Assembly (NCBI GenBank): GCA_029251265.1
Contig: JAQXDR010000198.1
Span: 1-42,411, forward strand
Reading direction: 5' to 3'
Length of the DNA: 42,411 nucleotides
Origin: Pseudoprimorskyibacter sp.
GTDB lineage: Bacteria > Pseudomonadota > Alphaproteobacteria > Rhodobacterales > Rhodobacteraceae
Shown: in pieces, positions 26,192-35,200 of the stretch
Layout: each line of letters opens with the position of its first letter
How positions within the stretch are numbered: the stretch's first letter is position 1
Program-made: the position numbers and the translations under genes
The notes under the pieces: model-generated
The model's input: the letters and a program-made list of their open reading frames with translations, nothing else
What the model was told of the DNA's origin: nothing
The model's database searches: none

Positions 26192-26226
26192 CTGCACACC
26201 CTGTTTATGTGCAGTTTTGTGCAATT
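26192..26226. promoter_or_regulatory. Inverted repeat upstream of the ABC operon
   Basis: CTGCACA (26192-26198) and TGTGCAG (26208-26214) are perfect 7-bp arms separated by 9 bases. A third, related half-site TTGTGCAA follows at about 26217-26224. The repeat is 30-52 bp before the start at 26162. It shares the TGCAC/GTGCA core with the palindrome before the TRAP operon, which suggests one regulator for both. Confidence 0.5.
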
Positions 26227-26538
26227 TTAAGGGAAACGCCACGGGTGGCGGACATTTTTCGTCATCAATTTCTAAAGCTCTGTCTATCGTGCTGTGGCGC
26301 GCAAGAGGTGTGCGTAGATGTTCTAAAGGTGGCTCAATGTTTCCTAATATTCTTCAAATATCTAATTCTATTGTATAAATCGCAAATTTGGCTTGGTCGT
26401 TTTGCCGCCAAAGGCGTCTGTGGGCAGGTGATTTGTGTCCGCTTAAGACAAGATGCGAGAAATCGAATGGATGACAAACACACCATCCACTCTACTTCAA
26501 TTGCGAACGCACATCTTTTTTCTTTAGGAGATTTTCCT
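26227..26538. other. Divergent intergenic region
   Basis: About 310 bp between the ABC-operon control site and the RND adaptor gene. No supportable gene. It must contain the RND promoter. A short inverted repeat TGGATG/CATCCA with a 10-base gap lies near 26468-26490; no clear -35/-10 pair stands out. Confidence 0.4.
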
Positions 26539-27831
26539 ATGTCACCAGCCCGCACCGTTGTTTTTGGCTTTGCCTTGCTTTTGCTGTTTGGCCAACCTCT
26601 TCTGGCGCAAGGTCGCCCTGCGGGTGTCACGACTGAAGTTGTCGTCGCACAAAACATGTCGGAAACGGTCGCTGTTTTCGGTCAGATCATTCCAGCCCGA
26701 GAAAGCGATGTTGCCGCCCGCGTCATGGGCGTTGTGACCGAGGTACATGTCCGGATTGGCGATGCGGTGACGGCTGGTGCGATCCTCGCGCGGTTGGATA
26801 CGGAACGGCTAGAGATCGAGGTGCAGCAAGCGCAGGCGGAAAGCGCGATCACCGAAGCTGGGATCGTCGTGGCGCAAACACGCCTCGACCGTGCAGAGAC
26901 TGCATTGCGGCGAACCGAAAGTCTCGCGGCCAGCTCGACTGCGTCGCAGGCACAACTGGACGACCGGGCAGGTTTATACGCAGAAGCACTGGCCAGCTTT
27001 CAACAAGCACGCGCCCGTCGGCTCACGTCTGAGACTGTGCTGCGACGCGCGGAATACAACCTGAACAATGCAGATGTTCGGGCGCCTTTTGCAGGTGTCG
27101 TTCTGGATGTGCCGACTGAAGTGGGACAGTTCATCCAAACAGGTAACGTGGTCGCCCGCATTCTGGATGTTGCAACCCTAGAGGTCGAGGCCAACGTGCC
27201 ATCCCGCTATATTCAGGCACTTCAAAAAGAGGTCCCCGTTGTGGCCCGCACGGATGGAGGCGACACACTAACGCTTGCCCTGCGTGCAGTGTTGCCAACG
27301 GAATTCACCTCAACGCGCACGCGTCCAGTCCGATTTGATCTAAATGGCGACGTTGGCTTGGTCGCTGCGGGTCAGTCGGTCACGCTTGATCTGCCGGTAA
27401 GTGCCCCGCGCGAAATGCTGGTTGTTCCAAAGGATGCGTTGGTTCAAGCCAACGGTGGATGGCGCGTTTTTGTAAACGCTGAAGGAAAGGCAAGTCCTCG
27501 GACTGTGTCGATCGGGGCAGCTATCGGTGGAGGGTTCGCTGTCCTAAGCGGCTTGACGCCGGGTGACGAAGTGGTCGTGCGTGGAAACGAACGCTTGCGC
27601 CCCGGACAGTCCATCTCAACGGGATCCGGCCGCCCGGGAGGCGGAGGCTGGGGCGGTGGTAGTGGTCGACCGAGCGCAGAAGGCTCGGGCCGACCTGCGT
27701 CAGATACCGAAGGGCGCCCCGGCACTACATCTTCTGGTCGTCCCAGTGAAGGTAGCCGGTTGGGCGGCGGCGGCATTGGGCGACCCAGGGCAGATACAGT
27801 CGCGACATCACGAAGCACGACTGGGGGCTGA
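26539..27831 (+). CDS. RND efflux periplasmic adaptor (membrane fusion protein) with Gly-Arg-Pro-rich tail
   Basis: 430 residues. A signal peptide (FGFALLLLFGQPLLAQ) ends near residue 24. A lipoyl-like half (VMGVVTEVHVRIGDAVTAGA), an alpha-helical hairpin (about 95-165, rich in Ala/Gln/Arg), the second lipoyl half (ADVRAPFAGVVLDVPTEVGQ) and a beta-barrel follow. It bridges the inner-membrane pump and an outer-membrane channel. ATG 26539 has TTTAGGAG at 8-bp spacing; the longer upstream frame has no such support. The last 70 residues (361-430) are low-complexity, with six GRP tripeptides in a Gly/Ser-rich context, not normal for this family. The pump gene starts 3 bp after the stop. Confidence 0.9.
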   Translation: MSPARTVVFGFALLLLFGQPLLAQGRPAGVTTEVVVAQNMSETVAVFGQIIPARESDVAARVMGVVTEVHVRIGDAVTAGAILARLDTERLEIEVQQAQAESAITEAGIVVAQTRLDRAETALRRTESLAASSTASQAQLDDRAGLYAEALASFQQARARRLTSETVLRRAEYNLNNADVRAPFAGVVLDVPTEVGQFIQTGNVVARILDVATLEVEANVPSRYIQALQKEVPVVARTDGGDTLTLALRAVLPTEFTSTRTRPVRFDLNGDVGLVAAGQSVTLDLPVSAPREMLVVPKDALVQANGGWRVFVNAEGKASPRTVSIGAAIGGGFAVLSGLTPGDEVVVRGNERLRPGQSISTGSGRPGGGGWGGGSGRPSAEGSGRPASDTEGRPGTTSSGRPSEGSRLGGGGIGRPRADTVATSRSTTGG

Positions 27832-27834
27832 TCA

Positions 27835-30800
27835 ATGGACATTATCCGCTACTCTATCCAACGCCCGGTGGCTGTTATTGCTTTGGTCATAATGGCGGTT
27901 CTGTTCGGTGCTTTGGCCCTGACCCGAATACCGATCCAGCTTGCGCCTGATGTGCGTAAACCGATCGTGGTCGTGTCGACTGTTTGGCCCGGCGCCGCAC
28001 CTGCCGAGGTAGAACGCGAAATTATAAACCCGCAAGAGGATGCGTTTCGCGGACTTGAGGGGCTGGAATTAATGTCAAGCCGTGCCCGGACGGGACGCGC
28101 CAGTGTGACGCTGCAATTTCAGGTTGGCGCAGACATGGGCGATATCTTGCTGTTGGTGTCTAACCGGCTTGATCGGGTTGGGGGCTATCCCGCTGAGGCC
28201 GGCGAACCCACGTTGGATACGTCCGGTTCGGATGACAGCCCTATCGCTTGGGTCACTGTCAGTGCCGGTGAGGGCAACACCCGCTCACTGCCGACCTATG
28301 GTGACTTTTTAGAGGATGTCATCAAAGAGCGCTTGGAACGGATCGAGGGTGTTTCAGTCGTCAATGTTTTTGGCGGAGTGAACCAGGAACTTCAGATACT
28401 TATCAGCCCAGAAGAGCTCGCCCGCTTTGGCCTGACCATCCCGAGGGTCGTACAAGCCATTCGTTCTGAAAACATCTCGGTTTCGGCTGGTAACATCGAT
28501 GAAGGCAAGCGGCGCTATGTAGTGCGCGCTGATGGTAAGCTGACGACAATCGCTGCAATCGAAAGCGTTGTCTTGCGCAGCGAGCAGTTGGGCCAAAATG
28601 GCGTTCTTGGCCGCGTTCGGTTAGGCGATGTTGCAACGGTGCAGATGTCGCACAAAGAAAGCACGGCCAAACTGCGGTTTCGGGGCGAGGCGGCATTGGC
28701 GTTCAACATCATCCGGGAACAAGGCGCCAACGTAATATCGACAATGTCCGAGGTGAAACGTGTTCTTGGTGAACTTGAGGCCGGTCCCGTTGCAGCAGAG
28801 AACTTGGTCCTTGAACAGATTTATGATGAGACAATTTATATAGAAGGCGCGATTAGCTTGGTGACCCAGAATATCTGGATCGGGGGGCTTCTGGCGGCAG
28901 CTATTCTTTTGTTGTTTTTGCGCAGCCCTCGCGCGACGATTGTGATTTCTTTGGCCATACCAGTCAGCATCGTGGCAACGTTTGTCGCGATGGCGGCAAC
29001 CGGGCGGACCTTGAACGTTGTATCGCTTGCTGGGATCGCTTTTGCTGTCGGTATGATCGTTGATGCCGCCATTGTGGTTCTGGAAAATATCTATCGCCTG
29101 CGAGAACAGGGAAAATCTCCAACTGAAGCTGCCTATGAAGGGGCGCGGCAGGTTTGGGGGGCAATCCTTGTCTCGGCATTGACAACCGTCATGGTCTTTA
29201 TCCCGATCCTATTGATGCAGTTGGAGGCCGGTCAGCTTTTCCGGGACATAGCCGTCGCGATATCGGTGTCAGTTATGCTTTCGCTGGTCGTCGCAGTCAC
29301 GGTTATACCCGCCCTGTCCAGCCGTTTGCTGGTTGGCAGTGCGTCTGGTATCCGACCCATGCGTTTGCCGGTTGTCGACCACATTGGTGCGGGATTTAAG
29401 TGGTTGGTCATGAGCTATGTCAAGCTGACTGTGCGCTATCGGGTGGCAGGTTTGGTCATGGTAACGGGTATCGCAACCAGTGCAGCACTTGCAGCATGGA
29501 TATTTTTGCCAAAACTTGAGTATTTGCCCGAGGGTAACCGCAATCTGGTCTTTGGCCTGTTAATCCCGCCGCCTGGCTATAATCTTGAAACAACCGAGAC
29601 AATTGCTCAGCGGATTGAAGCTGTGGCAAGGCCATTGTGGGAGGCCGCACCAGAGACGCAGACCCCCGATGGCCAACCGGCCCTGTCGTCGTTCTTTTTT
29701 GTGGCGACACCCGGCAACAGCTTTGTCGGTGCGGCCACAGTCGATGATACGCGGGTTGCAGAAACGATCCCGATTCTATCCCGACCGATCTTTTCTGAAC
29801 CCGGGACCTTCGGCTTTATGACGCAACCGTCGCTCTTTGGGCGAGGGGTCGGAGGTGCGCGCACGATCGAGCTCAACGTTTCGGGAAATGACCTAGAAGA
29901 CATACTCTCCGTTGCTGGACAGGCCGCCGGTATTATTGCGCGTGTGCTCCCCCGGCGCGAAGGTCACCAGTTCCGCCCGATACCGGGCTTAGAACTGGGG
30001 GCACCAGAAATCCGCTTGACTCCAGATCGGTTGCGGCTGGCGGATGCTGGTCTATCCACGGACGCTCTTGCGGCAACTGTGGATGCTTACAACGACGGTA
30101 TCAGGGTGGCCGAGATAAACTCAGGCAGTCGCAGGATAGATCTGACGCTGAAAGGCGATGCCAGTGCATTGGGCCCCTTACGGACGCAGGATGTTGGCAG
30201 TTTCCCGGTTGTAACGCCGTCGGGTAGGATTGTGCCCGTTGGCGAGTTGGCTGACGTCCGTGTCACGGCAGGACCGACTGAAATCCGTCATCTTGAAAGG
30301 TTGCGTACTGTGACCCTTGAAGTGCGTCCCTCGGACAACCTTCCTCTGGAAGCGGCAGTAGAGCTTTTGCAGGACGAAGTGGTCTCTGTGATTGAACAAA
30401 GAGGGATGCCACCCGGCGTGCGTCTGTCCGTCTCAGGAACGGCAGATCAGCTGTCCCAAACATGGACTGCGATCCAGATAAACCTGCTCGTTGCTATGGT
30501 GATCGTGTTTTTGGTGATGGCCATTCTGTTTGAAAGTTTTGTCCTGCCGCTGGTCGTACTGATTTCGGTTCCTATTGCGGCAGCTGGCGGTGTCGCTGGT
30601 CTGGCTGCATTGAACCTGATCGGCACGCAACCACTGGATATGCTCACTCTTTTGGGCTTTGTCATCCTTGTGGGTATCGTGGTTAACAATGCAATTCTGA
30701 TCGTACACCAATCGTTATTTTTGCTAAGAGAAGAGGGCATGGCACCGATAGACGCGATCGAGGAAGCAACCCGCAACCGCATTCGTCCCATATTTATGTC

Positions 30801-31023
30801 GACCTTGACGTCCGTCTTCGGGATGCTGCCATTGGTCATTTTTCCAGGCGCGGGATCAGAGTTGTATCGCGGATTGGGAGCTGTGGTTGTCGGAGGACTG
30901 TCCATGTCGGCCTTCCTGACCTTGCTGACTGTGCCGCCCCTGCTGAGGCTGGTTCTGCGCCCGCAAAAGCGGCCTGATGCGGCTATCCTTCCTGAGACTG
31001 CACAGCCCGCTCCCGTCGTTTAG
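27835..31023 (+). CDS. RND efflux transporter permease
   Basis: 1062 residues with the full RND layout: twelve membrane helices and two large periplasmic loops. N-terminal IIRYSIQRPVAVIALVIMAV is helix 1. Helix 4 has GMIVDAAIVVLENIYRLRE: the first of the two proton-relay Asp residues of AcrB is kept, the second is Ala. Helix 10 has GIVVNNAILIVHQSLFLL, with Asn where AcrB has the relay Lys. Both changes are common outside the AcrB subgroup. It exports drugs, lipids or metals driven by protons; the substrate is unknown. No outer-membrane channel gene is nearby, so a shared TolC-type protein is probably used. Confidence 0.92.
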   Translation: MDIIRYSIQRPVAVIALVIMAVLFGALALTRIPIQLAPDVRKPIVVVSTVWPGAAPAEVEREIINPQEDAFRGLEGLELMSSRARTGRASVTLQFQVGADMGDILLLVSNRLDRVGGYPAEAGEPTLDTSGSDDSPIAWVTVSAGEGNTRSLPTYGDFLEDVIKERLERIEGVSVVNVFGGVNQELQILISPEELARFGLTIPRVVQAIRSENISVSAGNIDEGKRRYVVRADGKLTTIAAIESVVLRSEQLGQNGVLGRVRLGDVATVQMSHKESTAKLRFRGEAALAFNIIREQGANVISTMSEVKRVLGELEAGPVAAENLVLEQIYDETIYIEGAISLVTQNIWIGGLLAAAILLLFLRSPRATIVISLAIPVSIVATFVAMAATGRTLNVVSLAGIAFAVGMIVDAAIVVLENIYRLREQGKSPTEAAYEGARQVWGAILVSALTTVMVFIPILLMQLEAGQLFRDIAVAISVSVMLSLVVAVTVIPALSSRLLVGSASGIRPMRLPVVDHIGAGFKWLVMSYVKLTVRYRVAGLVMVTGIATSAALAAWIFLPKLEYLPEGNRNLVFGLLIPPPGYNLETTETIAQRIEAVARPLWEAAPETQTPDGQPALSSFFFVATPGNSFVGAATVDDTRVAETIPILSRPIFSEPGTFGFMTQPSLFGRGVGGARTIELNVSGNDLEDILSVAGQAAGIIARVLPRREGHQFRPIPGLELGAPEIRLTPDRLRLADAGLSTDALAATVDAYNDGIRVAEINSGSRRIDLTLKGDASALGPLRTQDVGSFPVVTPSGRIVPVGELADVRVTAGPTEIRHLERLRTVTLEVRPSDNLPLEAAVELLQDEVVSVIEQRGMPPGVRLSVSGTADQLSQTWTAIQINLLVAMVIVFLVMAILFESFVLPLVVLISVPIAAAGGVAGLAALNLIGTQPLDMLTLLGFVILVGIVVNNAILIVHQSLFLLREEGMAPIDAIEEATRNRIRPIFMSTLTSVFGMLPLVIFPGAGSELYRGLGAVVVGGLSMSAFLTLLTVPPLLRLVLRPQKRPDAAILPETAQPAPVV

Positions 31024-31054
31024 GGTTAGGGACACCCGCAAAACAGGAGGCGTA

Positions 31055-32566
31055 TTGCAGGTTATTTGGTTTAAACGGGATCTTCGCGTTGAGGATCATC
31101 GGGCACTGGCAGAAGCTGCGCAAAGAGGGCCGGTTCTACCGCTTTATGTGGTCGAACCAGAGCTTTGGCAGCAGCCGGACATGTCGGCGCGGCAATGGGC
31201 TTTTGTGCATGACTGCCTGTCCGAGTTGCAGCCTGCTCTGGCGCGCTTAGGGCAGGCGCTGGTGGTCCGATTGGGCAGTGTCGAGGATGTCCTGCAAAAG
31301 CTGCATCAGACGACGCCCTTTACTGCGTTATGGTCCCATCAGGAAACGGGCAACGACTGGACGTTTCAGCGCGACCGGCGTGTTCAGGAGTGGTGTCGTG
31401 CGCATGGGATTATATGGCACGAATTGCGCAACCATGGCGTCGTACGACGTTTGGCCAGCAGGAACGGTTGGGCTGCACAGTGGGATCGCTTTATGGCAGA
31501 GCCGCGTGCGCAGGCACCGACGTTGGAGCCCTTAACTGTAGAACCGGGCAACATTCCGTCCCTTGCCGATTTGGGTCTGAGCGGTGATTTGTGCCCTGAA
31601 CGCCAATCTGGTGGACGAGCCTTCGCACAAGACACGTTACAGTCGTTTTTGGTTAAACGCGCGCGAACGTACCGGCGCGATATGTCTTCGCCCCTTGCCG
31701 GCGCACAGGCCTGCTCTCGCTTGTCGCCCCATCTAGCCTGGGGCAGCATCTCAATGAGAGAAGTGATGCAGGCGACGTGGCAACACCAAGCCAAGCCACC
31801 GGTCCATGCTCAAACAGCGGAGTGGCGTGGGTCGGTCAAATCCTTTGCCGCCCGGCTGCATTGGCATTGCCACTTCATTCAAAAGCTTGAGGATGCCCCA
31901 CGACTGGAGTTTGAAAATTTGCACCGTGCCTATGATGGCCTGAGGTCCAAAGAACCTGATGCCGTGCGATTGGCAGCGTGGCAGAACGGTGAAACGGGTT
32001 TGCCGTTTGTGGACGCTTGCATGCGGTGTCTGGCCCACACCGGTTGGTTGAATTTCAGGATGCGTGCCATGGTTATGGCTACGGCAAGCTATCACCTTTG
32101 GCTGGATTGGCGGGCACCCGGGCTTTACCTTGCCCGTAAGTTTACGGATTATGAACCGGGTATTCATTGGAGCCAGGTGCAAATGCAATCAGGCACAACG
32201 GGCATCAATACCATTCGGATTTATAACCCCGTCAAGCAAGGGCACGATCAGGACCCGACTGGTGTGTTCACGCGGCACTGGCTGCCCGAACTTGCGGATA
32301 TTCCTGATGCACAGTTGCAAGAGCCGTGGGCGGCAGAAAACGCAGATCAGGTTCTGGGACACCGGTATCCATACCCCATTATCGACCATCTGGCCGCAGC
32401 ACGATCAGCCCGCGATACCATGTGGGGCCTGCGTAAGGGGAACGCGTTTCGGTCCGAGGCATCGGTCATCCAGTCAAAGCATGGCAGTCGGAAATCGGGC
32501 ATCCGCAACCGGGGTCAACGCAGGCGCGCCCCGTCTGCGCAGTTGAGCCTGCCCTTTGGTGACTAA
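31055..32566 (+). CDS. Cryptochrome/photolyase family protein
   Basis: 503 residues from TTG 31055. The N-terminal photolyase alpha/beta domain starts QVIWFKRDLRVEDHRALAEA and PLYVVEP. The FAD-binding helical domain includes WHCHFIQKLED, FVDACMRCLAHTGWLNFRMR and WSQVQMQSGTTGINTIRIYN. These enzymes repair UV-induced pyrimidine dimers with blue light or act as blue-light receptors; the subgroup cannot be settled here. AGGAGG at 31045-31050 precedes the TTG by 4 bp, and family proteins begin exactly at MQVIWFKRDLR. The only upstream ATG (30977) would add 26 odd residues overlapping the RND gene. The basic C-terminus (SRKSGIRNRGQRRRAP) may contact DNA. Its stop overlaps the convergent MFS stop. 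Confidence 0.88.
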   Translation: MQVIWFKRDLRVEDHRALAEAAQRGPVLPLYVVEPELWQQPDMSARQWAFVHDCLSELQPALARLGQALVVRLGSVEDVLQKLHQTTPFTALWSHQETGNDWTFQRDRRVQEWCRAHGIIWHELRNHGVVRRLASRNGWAAQWDRFMAEPRAQAPTLEPLTVEPGNIPSLADLGLSGDLCPERQSGGRAFAQDTLQSFLVKRARTYRRDMSSPLAGAQACSRLSPHLAWGSISMREVMQATWQHQAKPPVHAQTAEWRGSVKSFAARLHWHCHFIQKLEDAPRLEFENLHRAYDGLRSKEPDAVRLAAWQNGETGLPFVDACMRCLAHTGWLNFRMRAMVMATASYHLWLDWRAPGLYLARKFTDYEPGIHWSQVQMQSGTTGINTIRIYNPVKQGHDQDPTGVFTRHWLPELADIPDAQLQEPWAAENADQVLGHRYPYPIIDHLAAARSARDTMWGLRKGNAFRSEASVIQSKHGSRKSGIRNRGQRRRAPSAQLSLPFGD

Positions 32567-33771
32567 TATTTCAGACGCCAGATCAAGGGCAGGATCGCGA
32601 TCACCAAAACCCCTGCCAACAAAAAGGGGGCACCGGGCACGTACATCGGACCATCTGTTACGAACTGGTTGAATACACCGGTCAAAGCCAAAGGCGCTGC
32701 CACTGCTGCAACAGAGGCAAGTGATGCGATGATCCCCTGAACCAGACCTTGTTGATCCTCGCCGACCCGATTTGATGCAAAGGCTGTCATCAAGGGGGGG
32801 GCCATATCCGAAAGGGCCGCTACGGGCATGAAAATGACAACTGCCCAAAGTGTTGCAGACGTGCCAAACCCGATAAACCCAACCACCGCCGCCCCGACTG
32901 CGATCAAAAGCGTGCGATAATCCCCCAGGCGCCGTGTCAACTGTGGCAGCACACCGGCCTGCACCACGGCGACCAATATGCCATAACACGCCAGTGTCAG
33001 GCCAATGGTAAGGCTATCCCAGTTAAAAACCTGGCGTCCCCAATAGGACCAAAGCGTGGGATAGACCAAATTTGCGAATTCAAAGACGAACAAACACATC
33101 AACGGAACGGCAAGGCCCGGCACCCCGAACGCCCGAATGATCGAGCCGAACGGATTGAGGTCCCGCCATCCAAATGCCCGGCGATTTTCTGGCTTTAAAG
33201 ATTCAGGCAGTATAAAAAGGCCAAACAGAACATTTAGCCCGGCCAATCCCGCAGCAATCCAGAACGGTGCCGTGATGTGCCAAGAGGCTGCAATACCACC
33301 AAGGGCGGGACCCATGACAAAACCCACGCCGAAGGCTGCGCCGATCATGCCAAAACTGGCTGCACGTTCGTCCGGTTTGGCGATATCCGCAATATAGGCT
33401 GTGGCCGTTACATATGTGGCTCCGGCAAGGCCTGCCAAAATGCGTCCAACCAAAAGGACCCAATAGGTCTGTGCCATCGCCATGATGACATAATCGAGCG
33501 TGAGTACGACGAGCGCCACGATCAGCACAGGTTTGCGCCCAAAGGCGTCTGACAGGCTTCCCACAATGGGACCCACAAGAAACATCGCTGCCGCGTAAGC
33601 GGACATCATCACTCCGCCCCATAGCGCACCTTGGGCGGTATTCCCCGCCCCAACCCGATCCATCAAATCAGGCATGATCGGAAAGACAATACCCACCCCG
33701 ATTGCATCGATCAGCAAAGTAGACAGAATGAACAGGAAGGGACCATTAAGTTTCATGGTGTGCACAGACAT
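32563..33771 (-). CDS. MFS exporter, TetA/multidrug-resistance-like
   Basis: 402 residues, twelve membrane helices. LIDAIGVGIVFPIMPDLMDR is the helix-1 region typical of TCR/Tet proteins, GSLSDAFGRKPVLIVAL is MFS motif A after helix 2, and GRILAGLAGATYVTATAYIA carries motif B. GAAFGVGFVMGPALGG matches motif C of proton-driven antiporters. It probably expels a drug or metabolite. The start is ATG 33771, or ATG 33756 (MKLNGPF); neither has a strong ribosome binding site. The stop overlaps that of the photolyase gene. Confidence 0.88.
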   Translation of the reverse strand: MSVHTMKLNGPFLFILSTLLIDAIGVGIVFPIMPDLMDRVGAGNTAQGALWGGVMMSAYAAAMFLVGPIVGSLSDAFGRKPVLIVALVVLTLDYVIMAMAQTYWVLLVGRILAGLAGATYVTATAYIADIAKPDERAASFGMIGAAFGVGFVMGPALGGIAASWHITAPFWIAAGLAGLNVLFGLFILPESLKPENRRAFGWRDLNPFGSIIRAFGVPGLAVPLMCLFVFEFANLVYPTLWSYWGRQVFNWDSLTIGLTLACYGILVAVVQAGVLPQLTRRLGDYRTLLIAVGAAVVGFIGFGTSATLWAVVIFMPVAALSDMAPPLMTAFASNRVGEDQQGLVQGIIASLASVAAVAAPLALTGVFNQFVTDGPMYVPGAPFLLAGVLVIAILPLIWRLKY

Positions 33772-33919
33772 TTCATCTAGGCGAAGTCCACTGGGCTTGA
33801 GATTCAGAAAATTTGGTTGATCGGGTTACTTCGCGGCCAGATTAGGGGGGAACCCGCGCTGCCGTTCGTGCCGGATTGGTCTACCTATTTTTCGGTAATG
33901 CTCTCGCGTCACAGGTGCG

Positions 33920-33945
33920 AAAAGGGGGGGGCGCCCCCCCCTTTT
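33920..33945. terminator. Perfect 26-bp palindromic terminator
   Basis: Four A, eight G, CG, eight C, four T: each half is the reverse complement of the other (13-bp arms). It lies 8 bp beyond the helicase stop on the minus strand and reads as a GC stem followed by a T-run in both directions. It is a strong intrinsic terminator for the helicase gene. The homopolymers also make it a likely place for assembly errors. Confidence 0.8.
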
Positions 33946-33952
33946 AGGCGCC

Positions 33953-35200
33953 TCAGGCGGCCTTGGAGCGTCTTGGCCTGCGACGACGTGGTGCGTTGCC
34001 GGCCGGTTTATTTGCTGCTGATCGCGGCTTGCCTGAAGGACGCTGCTTAGTGGCGGGCTTGTCAGACACCGGAGATTGAAAGGGTCGGCCACTTGTCACA
34101 GGAATGGTGATTTTCATCACTTTCTCAATTTGTTTTAATTGTCCCATCTCGTCTGGTGCGCAAAAGGCGATTGCCTCGCCTTCGCGGCCTGCGCGTGCTG
34201 TACGGCCAATTCTGTGAATATAGTTTTCCGGTACATTAGGCAGATCGTAATTTATAACAAAGGCAACACCAGGGATGTCTATGCCCCGTGCTGCAACATC
34301 TGTTGCCACCAGCACTGTAATTTCACCAGCGCGGAAACCTGCCAAGGCCCGGTCTCTTTGACCCTGAGATTTGTTGCCGTGGATCGATGCTGCCTTGTAG
34401 CCATCCCGCACAAGCCCCTTCATCAATCGTTCTGCACCATGTTTGGTCCGGGCAAATACCAAAGTCAGGGCCTCAGGCTGCAATATATCTCGCAACTTAC
34501 CTGGCTTTTCTGCCTGCGTTACATAGTGCAATGATTGGGTGACTTTGTCAGCTGCTTTGCCCGGAGGCGCCACTTGTACCTTTTTGGGATTGGTCAGGTA
34601 ACTGCGGCTTAATTCTTCCATCTGTTTTGGCATGGTGGCGGAAAACAACATGGTGCGGCGCGGCGTGCCCAAAAGTGGGGCAATTTTACGAAGCGCATGA
34701 ATGAACCCCATGTCCAGCATCTGATCGGCCTCGTCCAAGACCAGCTGACGCGTTTGGTTGAGATGCACAGCCTTTCGTTCTATCAGGTCGATTAAACGTC
34801 CGGGGGTTGCGACCAAAATGTCAGTCCCCCGAGCCATTATATGGACCTGTCGATTCAGGGACTGGCCACCAACGACCGTCGTGATGCGCAGTTTAGAATT
34901 GGCCAGAAGCGGGCGTAGGCTGTCCGCAATTTGGCCAACAAGCTCGCGTGTTGGTGCCAATATCAAGGCCTTTGCCGTTTTTGAGGCCGGTTTGGAATAG
35001 TCATCCAGCAGGCCATGCACAAGTGGAAGGCCAAATGCGAGTGTTTTGCCTGTGCCAGTTTGCGCAAGCCCCATGACATCATGTCCCGCCAAAGCATGCG
35101 GGATTGCTTGTGCTTGGATTGGTGTTGGCTCAGACAGTCCCGCTGTCTGGAGAGCTGCTTGTAAACTTGGCGCAAGGCCAAGTGATTGGAAATCGTTCAA
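33953..35200 (-). CDS. DEAD-box ATP-dependent RNA helicase (RhlE-like)
   Basis: 415 residues. All core motifs are present: FQSLGLAPSLQAAL with the Q motif PTPIQAQAIP, Walker A AQTGTGKT (about 46-53), PTRELVGQI, TPGRLIDLI, DEAD, SAT, ARTKHGAERL, TDVAARGIDIPG and HRIGRTARAG. After about residue 360 comes a basic, disordered tail (RPSGKPRSAANK and PRRRRPRRSKAA) that would bind RNA. RhlE-type helicases remodel ribosomal and messenger RNA, often in the cold. Start ATG 35200 begins the Q-motif region directly. It ends in the palindromic terminator at 33920-33945. Confidence 0.93.
   Translation of the reverse strand: MNDFQSLGLAPSLQAALQTAGLSEPTPIQAQAIPHALAGHDVMGLAQTGTGKTLAFGLPLVHGLLDDYSKPASKTAKALILAPTRELVGQIADSLRPLLANSKLRITTVVGGQSLNRQVHIMARGTDILVATPGRLIDLIERKAVHLNQTRQLVLDEADQMLDMGFIHALRKIAPLLGTPRRTMLFSATMPKQMEELSRSYLTNPKKVQVAPPGKAADKVTQSLHYVTQAEKPGKLRDILQPEALTLVFARTKHGAERLMKGLVRDGYKAASIHGNKSQGQRDRALAGFRAGEITVLVATDVAARGIDIPGVAFVINYDLPNVPENYIHRIGRTARAGREGEAIAFCAPDEMGQLKQIEKVMKITIPVTSGRPFQSPVSDKPATKQRPSGKPRSAANKPAGNAPRRRRPRRSKAA

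Noticed and set aside
26128-26538. N-terminal extension of the RND adaptor
   Set aside because: The true signal peptide and a good ribosome binding site are at 26539; the upstream reading is not protein-like.
32794-32801. Run of 8 G in the MFS gene as a slippage site
   Set aside because: It encodes an ordinary Ala-Pro-Pro sequence and is shorter than tracts usually seen to vary.
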